This document shows, piece by piece, positions 1 through 6,068 of a stretch of 9,921 nucleotides of DNA. The translations under genes were made by a program, and so were the position numbers. Origin of the DNA: Chloroflexota bacterium (GTDB lineage Bacteria > Chloroflexota > Dehalococcoidia > Lucifugimonadales > VGZR01); the NCBI GenBank assembly GCA_027625225.1, contig JAQBWG010000044.1, positions 1-9,921 on the forward strand. Direction: 5' to 3'. The notes beneath the pieces were generated by a model. It saw only the letters and a list, made by a program, of their open reading frames with translations, did no database searches and was not told the origin of the DNA. The number at the start of each line of letters is the position of its first letter. Position 1 is the stretch's first letter.

Positions 1-27
1 CGGCCGAATGGCCGCCCGTTGTTTTTA
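1..27 (+). terminator. Partial intrinsic terminator of an upstream gene
   Basis: The window opens with CGGCC-GAAT-GGCCG (1-14), a 5-bp stem with a 4-base loop, followed by CCCGTTGTTTTTA. The right arm continues as GCCCGTT before the T run. The stem therefore probably extends to the left of the window edge, and only its inner part is visible. This would fit a terminator for a plus-strand gene ending just upstream. The outer left arm cannot be seen, so this is inference. Confidence 0.5.
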
Positions 28-64
28 TCCGTTACCATAGACATCGAATACCCTGTAGCTTCAT

Positions 65-68
65 GAGG
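65..68 (+). promoter_or_regulatory. Ribosome binding site of the phosphohexomutase gene
   Basis: GAGG lies 8 bases before the ATG at 77 and supports that start. No convincing -35/-10 pair was found in the 76 bases upstream, so the promoter may lie outside the window or overlap the terminator region. Confidence 0.55.
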
Positions 69-76
69 CAATAAAC

Positions 77-1498
77 ATGCCTATCAAATTCGGAACGGAC
101 GGCTGGCGGGCACTCATCGCCGAAGACTTCACGTTCGACAACGTGCGCATCTGTGCTCAGGGCACCGCCGATTTCCTGAAGCAATTCGGCCTTGCCAGCA
201 AGGGCCTGTACATCGGCTACGACACCCGTTTCGCATCCGAACACTTCGCCGAAGCGGTCGCAGAGGTCGTCACGGCGAACGGCATCAAAACCACCCTTGC
301 TGACCGCGCAGCTCCCACGCCGAGCGTCAGCTACACCATCGCGAGCGGCGGCTACGGTGCGGGAGTCATTATTACCGCGAGCCACAACTCCGGACGGTAT
401 AACGGCTATAAGTTCAAGGCTGGCTACGGTGGCACAGCTACTATCGAGGATATGGATAAGCTCGAATCGCTCATCGCAAAAGTTGAAAGTTCGGGCAACG
501 TGAAACGTGGCACACTTGAAGATGCCGAGAAAAACGGCTTGCTTATCCGGTCGAACCCCCAGCCCGATTACCTGGCAAAAGTTTCGCAAATCGTTGACCT
601 CGGCGTACTCAAAGAGGCCGGACTATCCGTAATCGCCGACCCCATGTACGGCTCCGGACTAGGCTACTTCCCCGCCCTGCTCTCCGACGGCAAGACAAAT
701 CTCAAAGAAATCCACGGCCATCGCAATCCCGCGTTTCCCGGCATGGCTCAGCCCGAGCCTTTAGCGCACAACCTCGGCGAACTCATCGAGGCGGTGAAAA
801 GCAGCAAAGCGGACGTTGGACTCGCGACCGATGGCGATGCCGACCGGGTGGGTGTCGTGGACGAACACGGGAACTTCCTCACTACTCTTGAAACCTTCTC
901 ACTACTCTGCTTCCACAGGCTCGAAGTCTTGGGGCAACGCGGGCCGCTCGTCCGCTCTATCACCATGTCCAGCATGATTGATGCCCTGGGCAAGCTTTAT
1001 AACGTACCCGTCTTCGTCGAGCCCGTAGGCTTCAAATACCTCGGGCCGGTTATGATGCGGGAAAACGCGCTTGCAGCGGGTGAAGAGAGCGGCGGCTACG
1101 CCTTCAGCGGGCACATCCCGGAACGCGATGGCATTTTGAGCGGTCTGTTCCTGCTGGAAATGATGGCCAAGACTGGCAAGGCCGTTTCCGAGCTGCGCGA
1201 CCTGCTCATCTCCAAAGTCGGCCCGCACGTCTACCATCGTGTCGACCTTGCGTACGCCCCCGACCAGCGTGAAGTCATCCTGAGCCGCGTCAAAAACGCA
1301 AAGCCGACGTCGCTGGCCGGTCTTGCTGTAAGGGAAATTGATTCCCGCGACGGCTTCAGGTTTGTGCTGGAGAACGACTACTGGGCGCTGATTCGCTTTT
1401 CCGGCACCGAACCCCTGTTGCGCACCTATGCCGAGGCGGATTCCCAGAGCAGCGTAGACAAACTCCTGAAGGAGTTACGGCACCTCGCGGGAATATAA
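77..1498 (+). CDS. Phosphoglucomutase/phosphomannomutase family protein
   Basis: A cytoplasmic phosphohexomutase that interconverts hexose 6- and 1-phosphates through a phosphoserine enzyme, feeding nucleotide-sugar and polysaccharide synthesis. The 473 residues are complete and of normal family length. Visible landmarks in order are the N-terminal FGTDGWR (5-11), the catalytic serine loop TASHN (100-104, Ser102), the Mg-binding loop DGDADR (252-257), the sugar-binding loop GEESGG (335-340), and the phosphate-binding loop RFSGTEPLLR (440-449). All active-site loops are intact, so the enzyme should be functional. GEESGG argues for the PGM/PMM group and against phosphoglucosamine mutase GlmM, which usually carries a GEQSGH-type loop. 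Preference between glucose and mannose phosphates cannot be read from the sequence. The gene starts at ATG with GAGG upstream and appears monocistronic here. It ends 6 bp from the convergent vWA gene's stop. Confidence 0.93.
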   Translation: MPIKFGTDGWRALIAEDFTFDNVRICAQGTADFLKQFGLASKGLYIGYDTRFASEHFAEAVAEVVTANGIKTTLADRAAPTPSVSYTIASGGYGAGVIITASHNSGRYNGYKFKAGYGGTATIEDMDKLESLIAKVESSGNVKRGTLEDAEKNGLLIRSNPQPDYLAKVSQIVDLGVLKEAGLSVIADPMYGSGLGYFPALLSDGKTNLKEIHGHRNPAFPGMAQPEPLAHNLGELIEAVKSSKADVGLATDGDADRVGVVDEHGNFLTTLETFSLLCFHRLEVLGQRGPLVRSITMSSMIDALGKLYNVPVFVEPVGFKYLGPVMMRENALAAGEESGGYAFSGHIPERDGILSGLFLLEMMAKTGKAVSELRDLLISKVGPHVYHRVDLAYAPDQREVILSRVKNAKPTSLAGLAVREIDSRDGFRFVLENDYWALIRFSGTEPLLRTYAEADSQSSVDKLLKELRHLAGI

Positions 1499-1504
1499 GA
1501 ACCT

Positions 1505-2539
1505 CTACGATTCTTCCCACGAAACGATGACGATTTCGCCGCCTTGAGTGATGAGTACCCGCACTTGGATTATCGTGCCATCGGTATCTACCGCCTCGAT
1601 GTCGTACATCGCTCCGAGAAGACCCGAGCTGTTGACTGCGTCCACAATTTCTTCGATAAGGTCGAGCAGGTCTTCGAAGTTCGACACGTAGAAAACATGG
1701 TCTTGATCCGGTTCGCTGGCAATTGCGTTTAGCGTATCAGTGAACACCTGGTCAATGCCCACCACAAAAATCTCCGCCCCGCTCGCATCCTCGGCATTGG
1801 CGATATCAATAAGCGTGTTTCCTTCGCTGTCGTCACCGTCCGTCATGAACAGTATGAGATTGGGAATTTCAGGGCGGTCTCCAAGACCGCTGGCAAACTG
1901 CGCACCGCCACCATTGATCCCTAAAACGATGTTTGTGCCCAGCCCCAATAAAAATCTACTCGCATCAACATTGTTGATTCCCGTATGCATTGTTGCAGAG
2001 TCGTTCGTCATCGTAACCCTGGACTGACTGGCATTGCCGAAGCGCGTCAGTCCCATCCGATACCTATCCCCATTTTCGGCAAGGTTAAACTCGTCCACAA
2101 TCTCATGAGCCGCTTGTTTGAGGGTTGCCATCTCTGAGGAGTTGATACTCAAGCTCACATCCAAGGTCATCACGACATCGGCATAGATATAGTCCGAAAG
2201 ATAGCTTGGAGGCGTTGATGTTTGCGAAAGCGTTGTATTCAAAGGAATAGATTGCCCGTCACACACGATGCTGTAGGTCGAAGTGGGGTTTTCTTCTGTA
2301 AGTGAACTGATGAATCCCGAATCGTACTGCAACCTCCACAGCACATGCTCGATGCCGGTCGCTCCACACGAGATACCTGATTTACCTGCATTCGACTGCC
2401 GGATAGATACCAGCGAATCTTGGACGAACCCAAGGAACGGAATCACGAGCATGCTTGCCAGCATCAGACCGCCAAGCGCCAGTGAAAGCGGCCCATAGCC
2501 CCGCTGGTCTCGCGATAGTATTTGTAGCAAACGCATCAT
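1505..2539 (-). CDS. Pilin-like protein with von Willebrand A domain, in GspK position
   Basis: A 344-residue exported protein, last gene of a three-gene pseudopilin operon. The N-terminus has a basic leader ending in QRG (12-14), then a hydrophobic helix (about 17-39). This resembles a class III (prepilin peptidase) signal with possible cleavage after Gly14. Position 5 of the putative mature protein is Ser rather than Glu, as expected for GspK-type subunits that cap a pseudopilus. Residues about 119-300 form a vWA domain with a complete MIDAS metal site: DVSLS (Asp127, Ser129, Ser131), Thr202 in GLGTN, and Asp234 in MTDGDD. Such domains bind ligands through a divalent metal. Cys58 and Cys93 are the only cysteines and could form a disulfide. 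The start has two adjacent ATGs (2539 and 2536), with only a weak AGG upstream, 13 nt after the preceding stop, so translational coupling is likely. A TadG-like envelope protein is the main alternative. Confidence 0.82.
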   Translation of the reverse strand: MMRLLQILSRDQRGYGPLSLALGGLMLASMLVIPFLGFVQDSLVSIRQSNAGKSGISCGATGIEHVLWRLQYDSGFISSLTEENPTSTYSIVCDGQSIPLNTTLSQTSTPPSYLSDYIYADVVMTLDVSLSINSSEMATLKQAAHEIVDEFNLAENGDRYRMGLTRFGNASQSRVTMTNDSATMHTGINNVDASRFLLGLGTNIVLGINGGGAQFASGLGDRPEIPNLILFMTDGDDSEGNTLIDIANAEDASGAEIFVVGIDQVFTDTLNAIASEPDQDHVFYVSNFEDLLDLIEEIVDAVNSSGLLGAMYDIEAVDTDGTIIQVRVLITQGGEIVIVSWEES

Positions 2540-2552
2540 ATCTGTGCCTAAC

Positions 2553-3095
2553 TCAAGAGGAACTCATAAAGAAGTGATGGGTAAACTCTTTGCTGATATC
2601 GGCCCATCCCTCGTCTGTAGACGTCATTGTTACCGTAATCAGCTTACCCACCTGTGAGAAGGAGACATCTTCTACACGTCTCGCCACGGCATGGGTCGAA
2701 CTGTCGAACGTTCTTAACAGTTCGTTACCCACCAACGAATACGACGCTGAGTGGTTGGTGGAGACTCCCTCGTATTCGTTCTGCCAGGTAAACGTTACGC
2801 AGGGCGTTGAGGTGACCATACTTGAACACACGACTGGAAGCCCGCCATCGGCCAAATCCGTCGTCCTCGCCCGCTGCAAATCCTTGTTCAACCACTGCAT
2901 CGAGATCCGCAAATCGCTTTCGGTAGCAAGCTGCGCAACACCCCGCGATGTGAACGTATTCATTTGATACAAGGCGCCCACCAATCCCGATCCTATGCCG
3001 GCCATAATTGCCACACTGATAAGCAGCTCAACGAGTGTAAAACCTCGCTGTCCGCTGTCCAGACGTCTGAACGTTCGTGTGATGAAGCGCCTCAA
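2553..3095 (-). CDS. Prepilin-like protein, GspJ/PilW type
   Basis: A 180-residue prepilin that probably becomes a minor pilin or pseudopilin in the inner membrane. The leader ends QRG, giving cleavage Gly18/Phe19. The mature N-terminus FTLVELLIS has the canonical Glu at +5 (Glu23), followed by a hydrophobic helix to about residue 43. The segment WLNKDLQRA (68-76) resembles the conserved helix after the stalk in GspJ/PilW proteins. Cys90 and Cys99 are the only cysteines and may pair after export. Length is close to GspJ (about 200). The start is TTG at 3095, whose TTGA overlaps the TGA of the upstream prepilin gene. No ATG gives a full leader, and GAGG lies a few bases upstream within that gene. 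The short overlap implies coupled translation and fixed stoichiometry. The family call is from N-terminal pattern and order, not from a database match. Confidence 0.85.
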   Translation of the reverse strand: MRRFITRTFRRLDSGQRGFTLVELLISVAIMAGIGSGLVGALYQMNTFTSRGVAQLATESDLRISMQWLNKDLQRARTTDLADGGLPVVCSSMVTSTPCVTFTWQNEYEGVSTNHSASYSLVGNELLRTFDSSTHAVARRVEDVSFSQVGKLITVTMTSTDEGWADISKEFTHHFFMSSS

Positions 3096-3484
3096 CGGTC
3101 CGCCCTCATGCGTTCGACCGAAGTGATGAGCTTCCCGTCGCGCCGCACATAGATGACTATGTTCGAGAGCGTCGTCGTCGCCCCGGGAACAATCTCCGCT
3201 GTTGACGTGACCGAGTAGCCCGGAGGTGCAGAAACGCTCGGGTAGCTACACGGCGGCGCGCAATACGCCTCGTTCATCGTATGCGCGAACTGCGACCGGG
3301 CGACGTTGTGGGCCGTGGTCAACTCGGTCACCTTGTTTACGCCGCGACTTCCCGCAGCAATCCCTTGCAGCGACACCGTCATCACAGTGGCGAGAATACC
3401 CACCGTGATGACCGTCTCCACAAGCATCGCACCCCGTTGATGGCCATGAAGCCGCCGTAGGATATTTCCGATGAACTGCAGCAT
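3092..3484 (-). CDS. Prepilin-like protein, GspI/PilV type
   Basis: A 130-residue prepilin and first gene of the operon. The basic leader ends QRG (16-18), with cleavage expected between Gly18 and Ala19. The mature start AMLVETVIT keeps Glu at +5 (Glu23) and runs into a hydrophobic helix to about residue 44. The A/R-rich stretch around VARSQFA (61-67) resembles the helix following the stalk in GspI. Length matches GspI (about 120-130). Cys75 and Cys79 are its only cysteines. The frame is open upstream to 3676, but ATG at 3484 was chosen. It is directly preceded by GAGGAGG, gives a normal prepilin leader, and avoids coding through the terminator at 3638-3669. With GspJ- and GspK-like genes behind it, it probably helps form the tip of a pseudopilus or pilus. 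A PilV role in type IV pili is equally possible. Confidence 0.85.
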   Translation of the reverse strand: MLQFIGNILRRLHGHQRGAMLVETVITVGILATVMTVSLQGIAAGSRGVNKVTELTTAHNVARSQFAHTMNEAYCAPPCSYPSVSAPPGYSVTSTAEIVPGATTTLSNIVIYVRRDGKLITSVERMRADR

Positions 3485-3487
3485 CGT

Positions 3488-3494
3488 CCTCCTC
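3488..3494 (-). promoter_or_regulatory. Strong ribosome binding site deciding the GspI-like start
   Basis: On the minus strand GAGGAGG ends three bases before the ATG at 3484; its first GAGG lies at a more usual spacing of six. This near-perfect Shine-Dalgarno decides the start against the longer upstream open frame. Confidence 0.8.
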
Positions 3495-3620
3495 GTACAG
3501 AGATTCAGGGCTTTTACTCCACACTGAAGGGTACGATTACGGCTGCCCGACGACATGTGCGAGGCGTAGTCTTTTCGTGTGCCGCTAGCTTGACGATACC
3601 GTACTTTAGTCCCATATCGG

Positions 3621-3629
3621 CATATAGCA
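3621..3629 (-). promoter_or_regulatory. Candidate extended -10 promoter for the pseudopilin operon
   Basis: On the minus strand TGC-TATATG (3629 to 3621) sits just past the helicase terminator. The hexamer matches TATAAT at four of six positions and has the extended TG motif. A start near 3614 would give a leader of about 130 nt. The rest of 3485-3620 shows no gene and no clear structure. No good -35 was seen. Confidence 0.35.
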
Positions 3630-3637
3630 CTCAAACA

Positions 3638-3669
3638 AAATAGCCTCCATGAAATCATGGAGGCTATTT
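3638..3669 (-). terminator. Intrinsic terminator of the DEAD-box helicase gene
   Basis: A perfect 15-bp inverted repeat (3638-3652 with 3655-3669) contains the GC-rich core TAGCCTCCATGA. In RNA the loop is probably GAAATC-like, with the innermost pairs open. It begins 18 nt after the helicase stop. On the minus strand it is followed by TTTTGTTTG-type sequence, as expected of a rho-independent terminator. On the plus strand there is no T run, so it is judged one-way. Confidence 0.88.
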
Positions 3670-3687
3670 GCATCAAGCTCTTAAAGA

Positions 3688-5037
3688 CTAAGCGGGTTGT
3701 GGCGCTGTCCTTGGATTCCTTCGGCGGCGACGTTGCGGAGGGCCGCTTCGTTGAGGACGAGATGACTGAGAGTTGCCGTTTTGAGATTGCATCTGCTGGG
3801 GACGCCCCTCAGAACGAGGTGACCCCCACGCCTTCCGTACGAACTCACGACCCAGGTCCCGCTCCATACGCCGCCACTTCGGCATATCCTCCGGTGTGAT
3901 GAACGTGACGGCAACGCCTTCGCGGCCCATGCGTCCGGTGCGTCCGACCCGGTGAACGAACAATCGCTCGGATTCAGGCAACTCGTAGTTGACCACCAGG
4001 TCAACACCGGCGACATCCAGCCCGCGTGCGGCCACGTTGGTCGCCACCAGTATCGGCACCCTGCCGGCGCGGAACTTCGCCATGACCCGCTCGCGCGCTG
4101 GCTGGCTCAGATTCCCTTGAAGCGACCCGACTGGGTATCCAACCTCTTCCAGACACTGGGCGAGTTTTTGGACACCCCACTTCGTGCGTCCGAAGACCAG
4201 CACCGACCCGTTCTCACGGTCGTCGAGCAAACTTCGGAGCGCATCAAACTTTCGGTTGTTATCTACTGTGTACACGACATGCTCAATCTGCGACGGCGAC
4301 TCTGTGTCGCTATCCACACGCACCGTCACCGGATTACGCGAATGGCGGTCAACCATCGTCTTTACCCACGGGGGCAGTGTCGCCGACACAATCACGGTCT
4401 GTCGTTGCTGTGGGGTAAACGAGATAATCTTCTCGACATCAGGCGCAAAACCCTTGTCCAGCATCTCATCGCCCTCATCTAAAATGAGCATCTTGAGATT
4501 GGGAACTCGTAACGTCCCCTGCCACATATGGTCAAGCACACGGCCGGGTGTCCCCACCACGATGTCTGCTCCTCGCGCTAGAGCATGCTGCTCCAGGGTC
4601 GGAGAACGGCCGCCGTATAGCAATATCGAGCGTATCTTTCGGGCCGGGGCGAGTTTTTGGACAACGTCATCAACCTGAATCGCCAGCTCACGGGTGGGCA
4701 CCAGTACTAGCGCCTGCACTCCGCCGGCTCCTGGTTCGCATCGCTCCACCATAGGCAAAGCATACGCCAGTGTCTTACCCGAGCCGGTTTTCGCCTGTCC
4801 AATAACATCTTTGCCCTCCAGCAGTGGAGGCATCGCTGCTACCTGGATTGGTGTTGGCTCGGAAATACCCATCACGTCCAATGCTTTCAGCGTAGATGGA
4901 CTCAGTCTAAAATTATTGAACGAAAGCTCAGTGGAATCGCATGTGGCGCACTGAGAATCTGTTTCTGGGGAACTATCGGTGGACGTGGACTGGTTTTCGC
5001 GTCCGCAATCCGGACAAACTAAAAGGTTAGATACCAA
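3688..5037 (-). CDS. DEAD-box RNA helicase with N-terminal zinc ribbon
   Basis: An ATP-dependent RNA helicase of 449 residues, probably remodelling structured RNA in ribosome assembly or mRNA decay. A CxxC pair at Cys8/Cys11 and another at Cys30/Cys33 form a likely zinc ribbon ahead of the helicase core. Core motifs are all present: Q-motif Gln65 in PTPIQ, motif I AKTGSGKT (82-89), Ia PTRELA (114-119), Ib TPGR (163-166), II DEGD (187-190), III SAT (218-220), V ARGLDV (337-342), and VI HRVGRTGR (362-369). Motif II has Gly for the usual Ala; both acidic residues and the final Asp remain, so ATPase activity is still likely. The tail (about 405-449) is rich in Gln, Ser and Arg with five consecutive Arg (436-440), a typical RNA-binding extension. 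The start is TTG at 5037, with AAGGAG ten bases upstream; it includes the first CxxC. The CshA/DeaD group is the nearest fit, but orthology is unproven. Confidence 0.93.
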   Translation of the reverse strand: MVSNLLVCPDCGRENQSTSTDSSPETDSQCATCDSTELSFNNFRLSPSTLKALDVMGISEPTPIQVAAMPPLLEGKDVIGQAKTGSGKTLAYALPMVERCEPGAGGVQALVLVPTRELAIQVDDVVQKLAPARKIRSILLYGGRSPTLEQHALARGADIVVGTPGRVLDHMWQGTLRVPNLKMLILDEGDEMLDKGFAPDVEKIISFTPQQRQTVIVSATLPPWVKTMVDRHSRNPVTVRVDSDTESPSQIEHVVYTVDNNRKFDALRSLLDDRENGSVLVFGRTKWGVQKLAQCLEEVGYPVGSLQGNLSQPARERVMAKFRAGRVPILVATNVAARGLDVAGVDLVVNYELPESERLFVHRVGRTGRMGREGVAVTFITPEDMPKWRRMERDLGREFVRKAWGSPRSEGRPQQMQSQNGNSQSSRPQRSGPPQRRRRRNPRTAPQPA

Positions 5038-5041
5038 AACT

Positions 5042-5085
5042 TGTTGACTCCTTGATTTGGAAGAAATGTGCTGTATCGGTCAACA
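5042..5085 (-). repeat. Inverted repeat around the helicase ribosome binding site
   Basis: TGTTGAC at 5042-5048 is the inverse of GTCAACA at 5079-5085, with 30 bases between. In the helicase mRNA the downstream arm touches the last base of the AAGGAG Shine-Dalgarno (5053-5048), so the ribosome site would sit at the edge of a loop. Seven base pairs with a long loop may be chance. Confidence 0.3.
5048..5053 (-). promoter_or_regulatory. Ribosome binding site supporting the helicase TTG start
   Basis: AAGGAG on the minus strand ends 10 nt before TTG at 5037. No ATG gives a start that keeps the zinc ribbon, so this site decides the call. Confidence 0.7.
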
Positions 5086-5172
5086 CGGAATTTGAAGAGG
5101 CACGATTTAGAGGCGAGGGGTTCGTAAATCAGACCGTCCGAAATGGCGAGCCGCCGAGTAATTGCTGCTCAC

Positions 5173-5181
5173 AGTATAGCA
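5173..5181 (-). promoter_or_regulatory. Extended -10 promoter for the helicase gene
   Basis: On the minus strand TGC-TATACT forms an extended -10 with five of six consensus bases in the hexamer. The -35 region is poor (TCGAAA at 17-nt spacing), which fits extended -10 promoters. Transcription starting near 5166 would give a leader of about 129 nt before the TTG. Long leaders are known for some cold-shock helicases. Confidence 0.5.
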
Positions 5182-5235
5182 TGGATAGCACATATTTTCG
5201 AATCTTGCCCGTCTCGACGCCCTAAACCCCGTTCC

Positions 5236-5263
5236 TTAACTCTCGCTTTATCACTAATAATAT
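5236..5263 (+). promoter_or_regulatory. Weak candidate promoter for the potassium channel gene
   Basis: TTAACT (5236-5241) and TAATAT (5258-5263) are 16 bases apart, each matching its sigma-70 consensus at four of six positions. The stretch is AT-richer than its surroundings and 53 bases before the channel ATG. The helicase promoter points the other way in the same 278 bp gap. No other gene was found in this gap. Confidence 0.3.
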
Positions 5264-5309
5264 CCGTGGTACTGCCTTATACGAGCCAGTAAAGCACCGG
5301 AACCACGGA
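5263..5309 (+). repeat. Inverted repeat overlapping the channel gene's ribosome site
   Basis: TCCGTGGT (5263-5270) is the inverse of ACCACGGA (5302-5309), with 31 bases between. The right arm covers the first half of the GGAGG Shine-Dalgarno (5307-5311). If transcription begins at or before 5263, pairing could hide the ribosome site. The left arm is close to the proposed -10, so it may not be transcribed. Confidence 0.3.
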
Positions 5310-5315
5310 GGCATC

Positions 5316-6068
5316 ATGAAACTATTCGACAAGCTTCATACTCCACATATCGAAGACCGCGAGGCGCTGCTTATACGTATTGAAGCCCTCACTGAACTAC
5401 CTTTGCTCGTCCTCGCCTTCGTTATGATTCCATTGCTAGTTGGCACATTTTTCTGGGATCTGTCCCCGTCCGAAGATGCCACATTCGAGGCTTTGAACTA
5501 CTTCATCTGGGCAATATTTGCGGTCGACCTGCTCGTTAAGCTTGCCGTGGCTCCACGCAGACTTGCCTTTCTTCGGGGACATTGGATCGAAGTACTTGTA
5601 GTCATCGTACCGTTCTTCAGGCCGCTAAGAATACTTCGGCTGGTACTGTTCGGAACGCGGGCCTTCGTGGGAGCCCGCCGCATGGTCAATGCCGACTTCC
5701 TGCTTGTCTACGGCATCGGACTGGTCATCATCGCCGCCACCGTGATTACATCTGTGGAAAGAAACACCAATCCGACCATCACCTCGTTCCCCGACGCACT
5801 ATGGTGGGCAGTCGTCACTATAACCACCGTGGGGTACGGGGACAAAGTCCCGCTCAGCGCTATCGGAAGAACCATGGCTTTCATTCTGATGCTCGGCGGC
5901 ATCGCCTTCTACAGCGGCGTCACCGCCAACCTTGCCTCGTTCATGATTCGCGGAGAGGACGCTACCAAAGCGACCCTGACCCACCTCATGGACGAAGTAC
6001 AAGCGTTGCGTCGCGAACTTGCAGAGAGTAGGTCGCCTTCTTCGACACAAGACCCCGCTAAAGAGTAG
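5316..6068 (+). CDS. Voltage-sensor-type potassium channel, six helices
   Basis: A 250-residue inner-membrane ion channel subunit, presumably a tetramer. Helices fall at about 28-48 (S1), 58-79 (S2), 90-100 (S3), 102-118 (S4), 126-148 (S5) and 184-212 (S6). The pore loop carries TTVGYGD (170-176), the classical K+ selectivity filter. S4 has Arg102, Arg105 and Arg108 at three-residue spacing, then Arg115, so a reduced but plausible voltage sensor is present. The tail (about 216-238) has heptad-like hydrophobics in MDEVQALRRELAES and may be a short coiled coil holding the tetramer; there is no RCK or cyclic-nucleotide domain. ATG at 5316 is preceded by GGAGG at a short spacing of four. The gene stands alone and its 3' end overlaps the convergent MFS gene by 11 bp. 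It likely sets membrane potential or K+ flux; its stimulus cannot be inferred. Confidence 0.93.
   Translation: MKLFDKLHTPHIEDREALLIRIEALTELPLLVLAFVMIPLLVGTFFWDLSPSEDATFEALNYFIWAIFAVDLLVKLAVAPRRLAFLRGHWIEVLVVIVPFFRPLRILRLVLFGTRAFVGARRMVNADFLLVYGIGLVIIAATVITSVERNTNPTITSFPDALWWAVVTITTVGYGDKVPLSAIGRTMAFILMLGGIAFYSGVTANLASFMIRGEDATKATLTHLMDEVQALRRELAESRSPSSTQDPAKE

Noticed and set aside
19..47. Promoter for the phosphohexomutase gene (TTGTTT as -35)
   Set aside because: TTGTTT belongs to the terminator tail and no fitting -10 lies 16-18 bases downstream.
32..589. 185-codon minus-strand open frame
   Set aside because: Antisense to the phosphohexomutase N-terminal region with its catalytic serine loop; no domain seen.
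1499..1504. Terminator between the two convergent genes
   Set aside because: The gap is 6 bases and no hairpin with a T run was found around it.
3485..3676. N-terminal extension of the GspI-like gene to 3676
   Set aside because: It would code through the helicase terminator and give an 82-residue leader before the helix, while GAGGAGG directly precedes the ATG at 3484.
3952..4678. Overlapping plus-strand open frames of 176 and 164 codons
   Set aside because: Both are antisense to the helicase core, where all motifs are intact on the minus strand.
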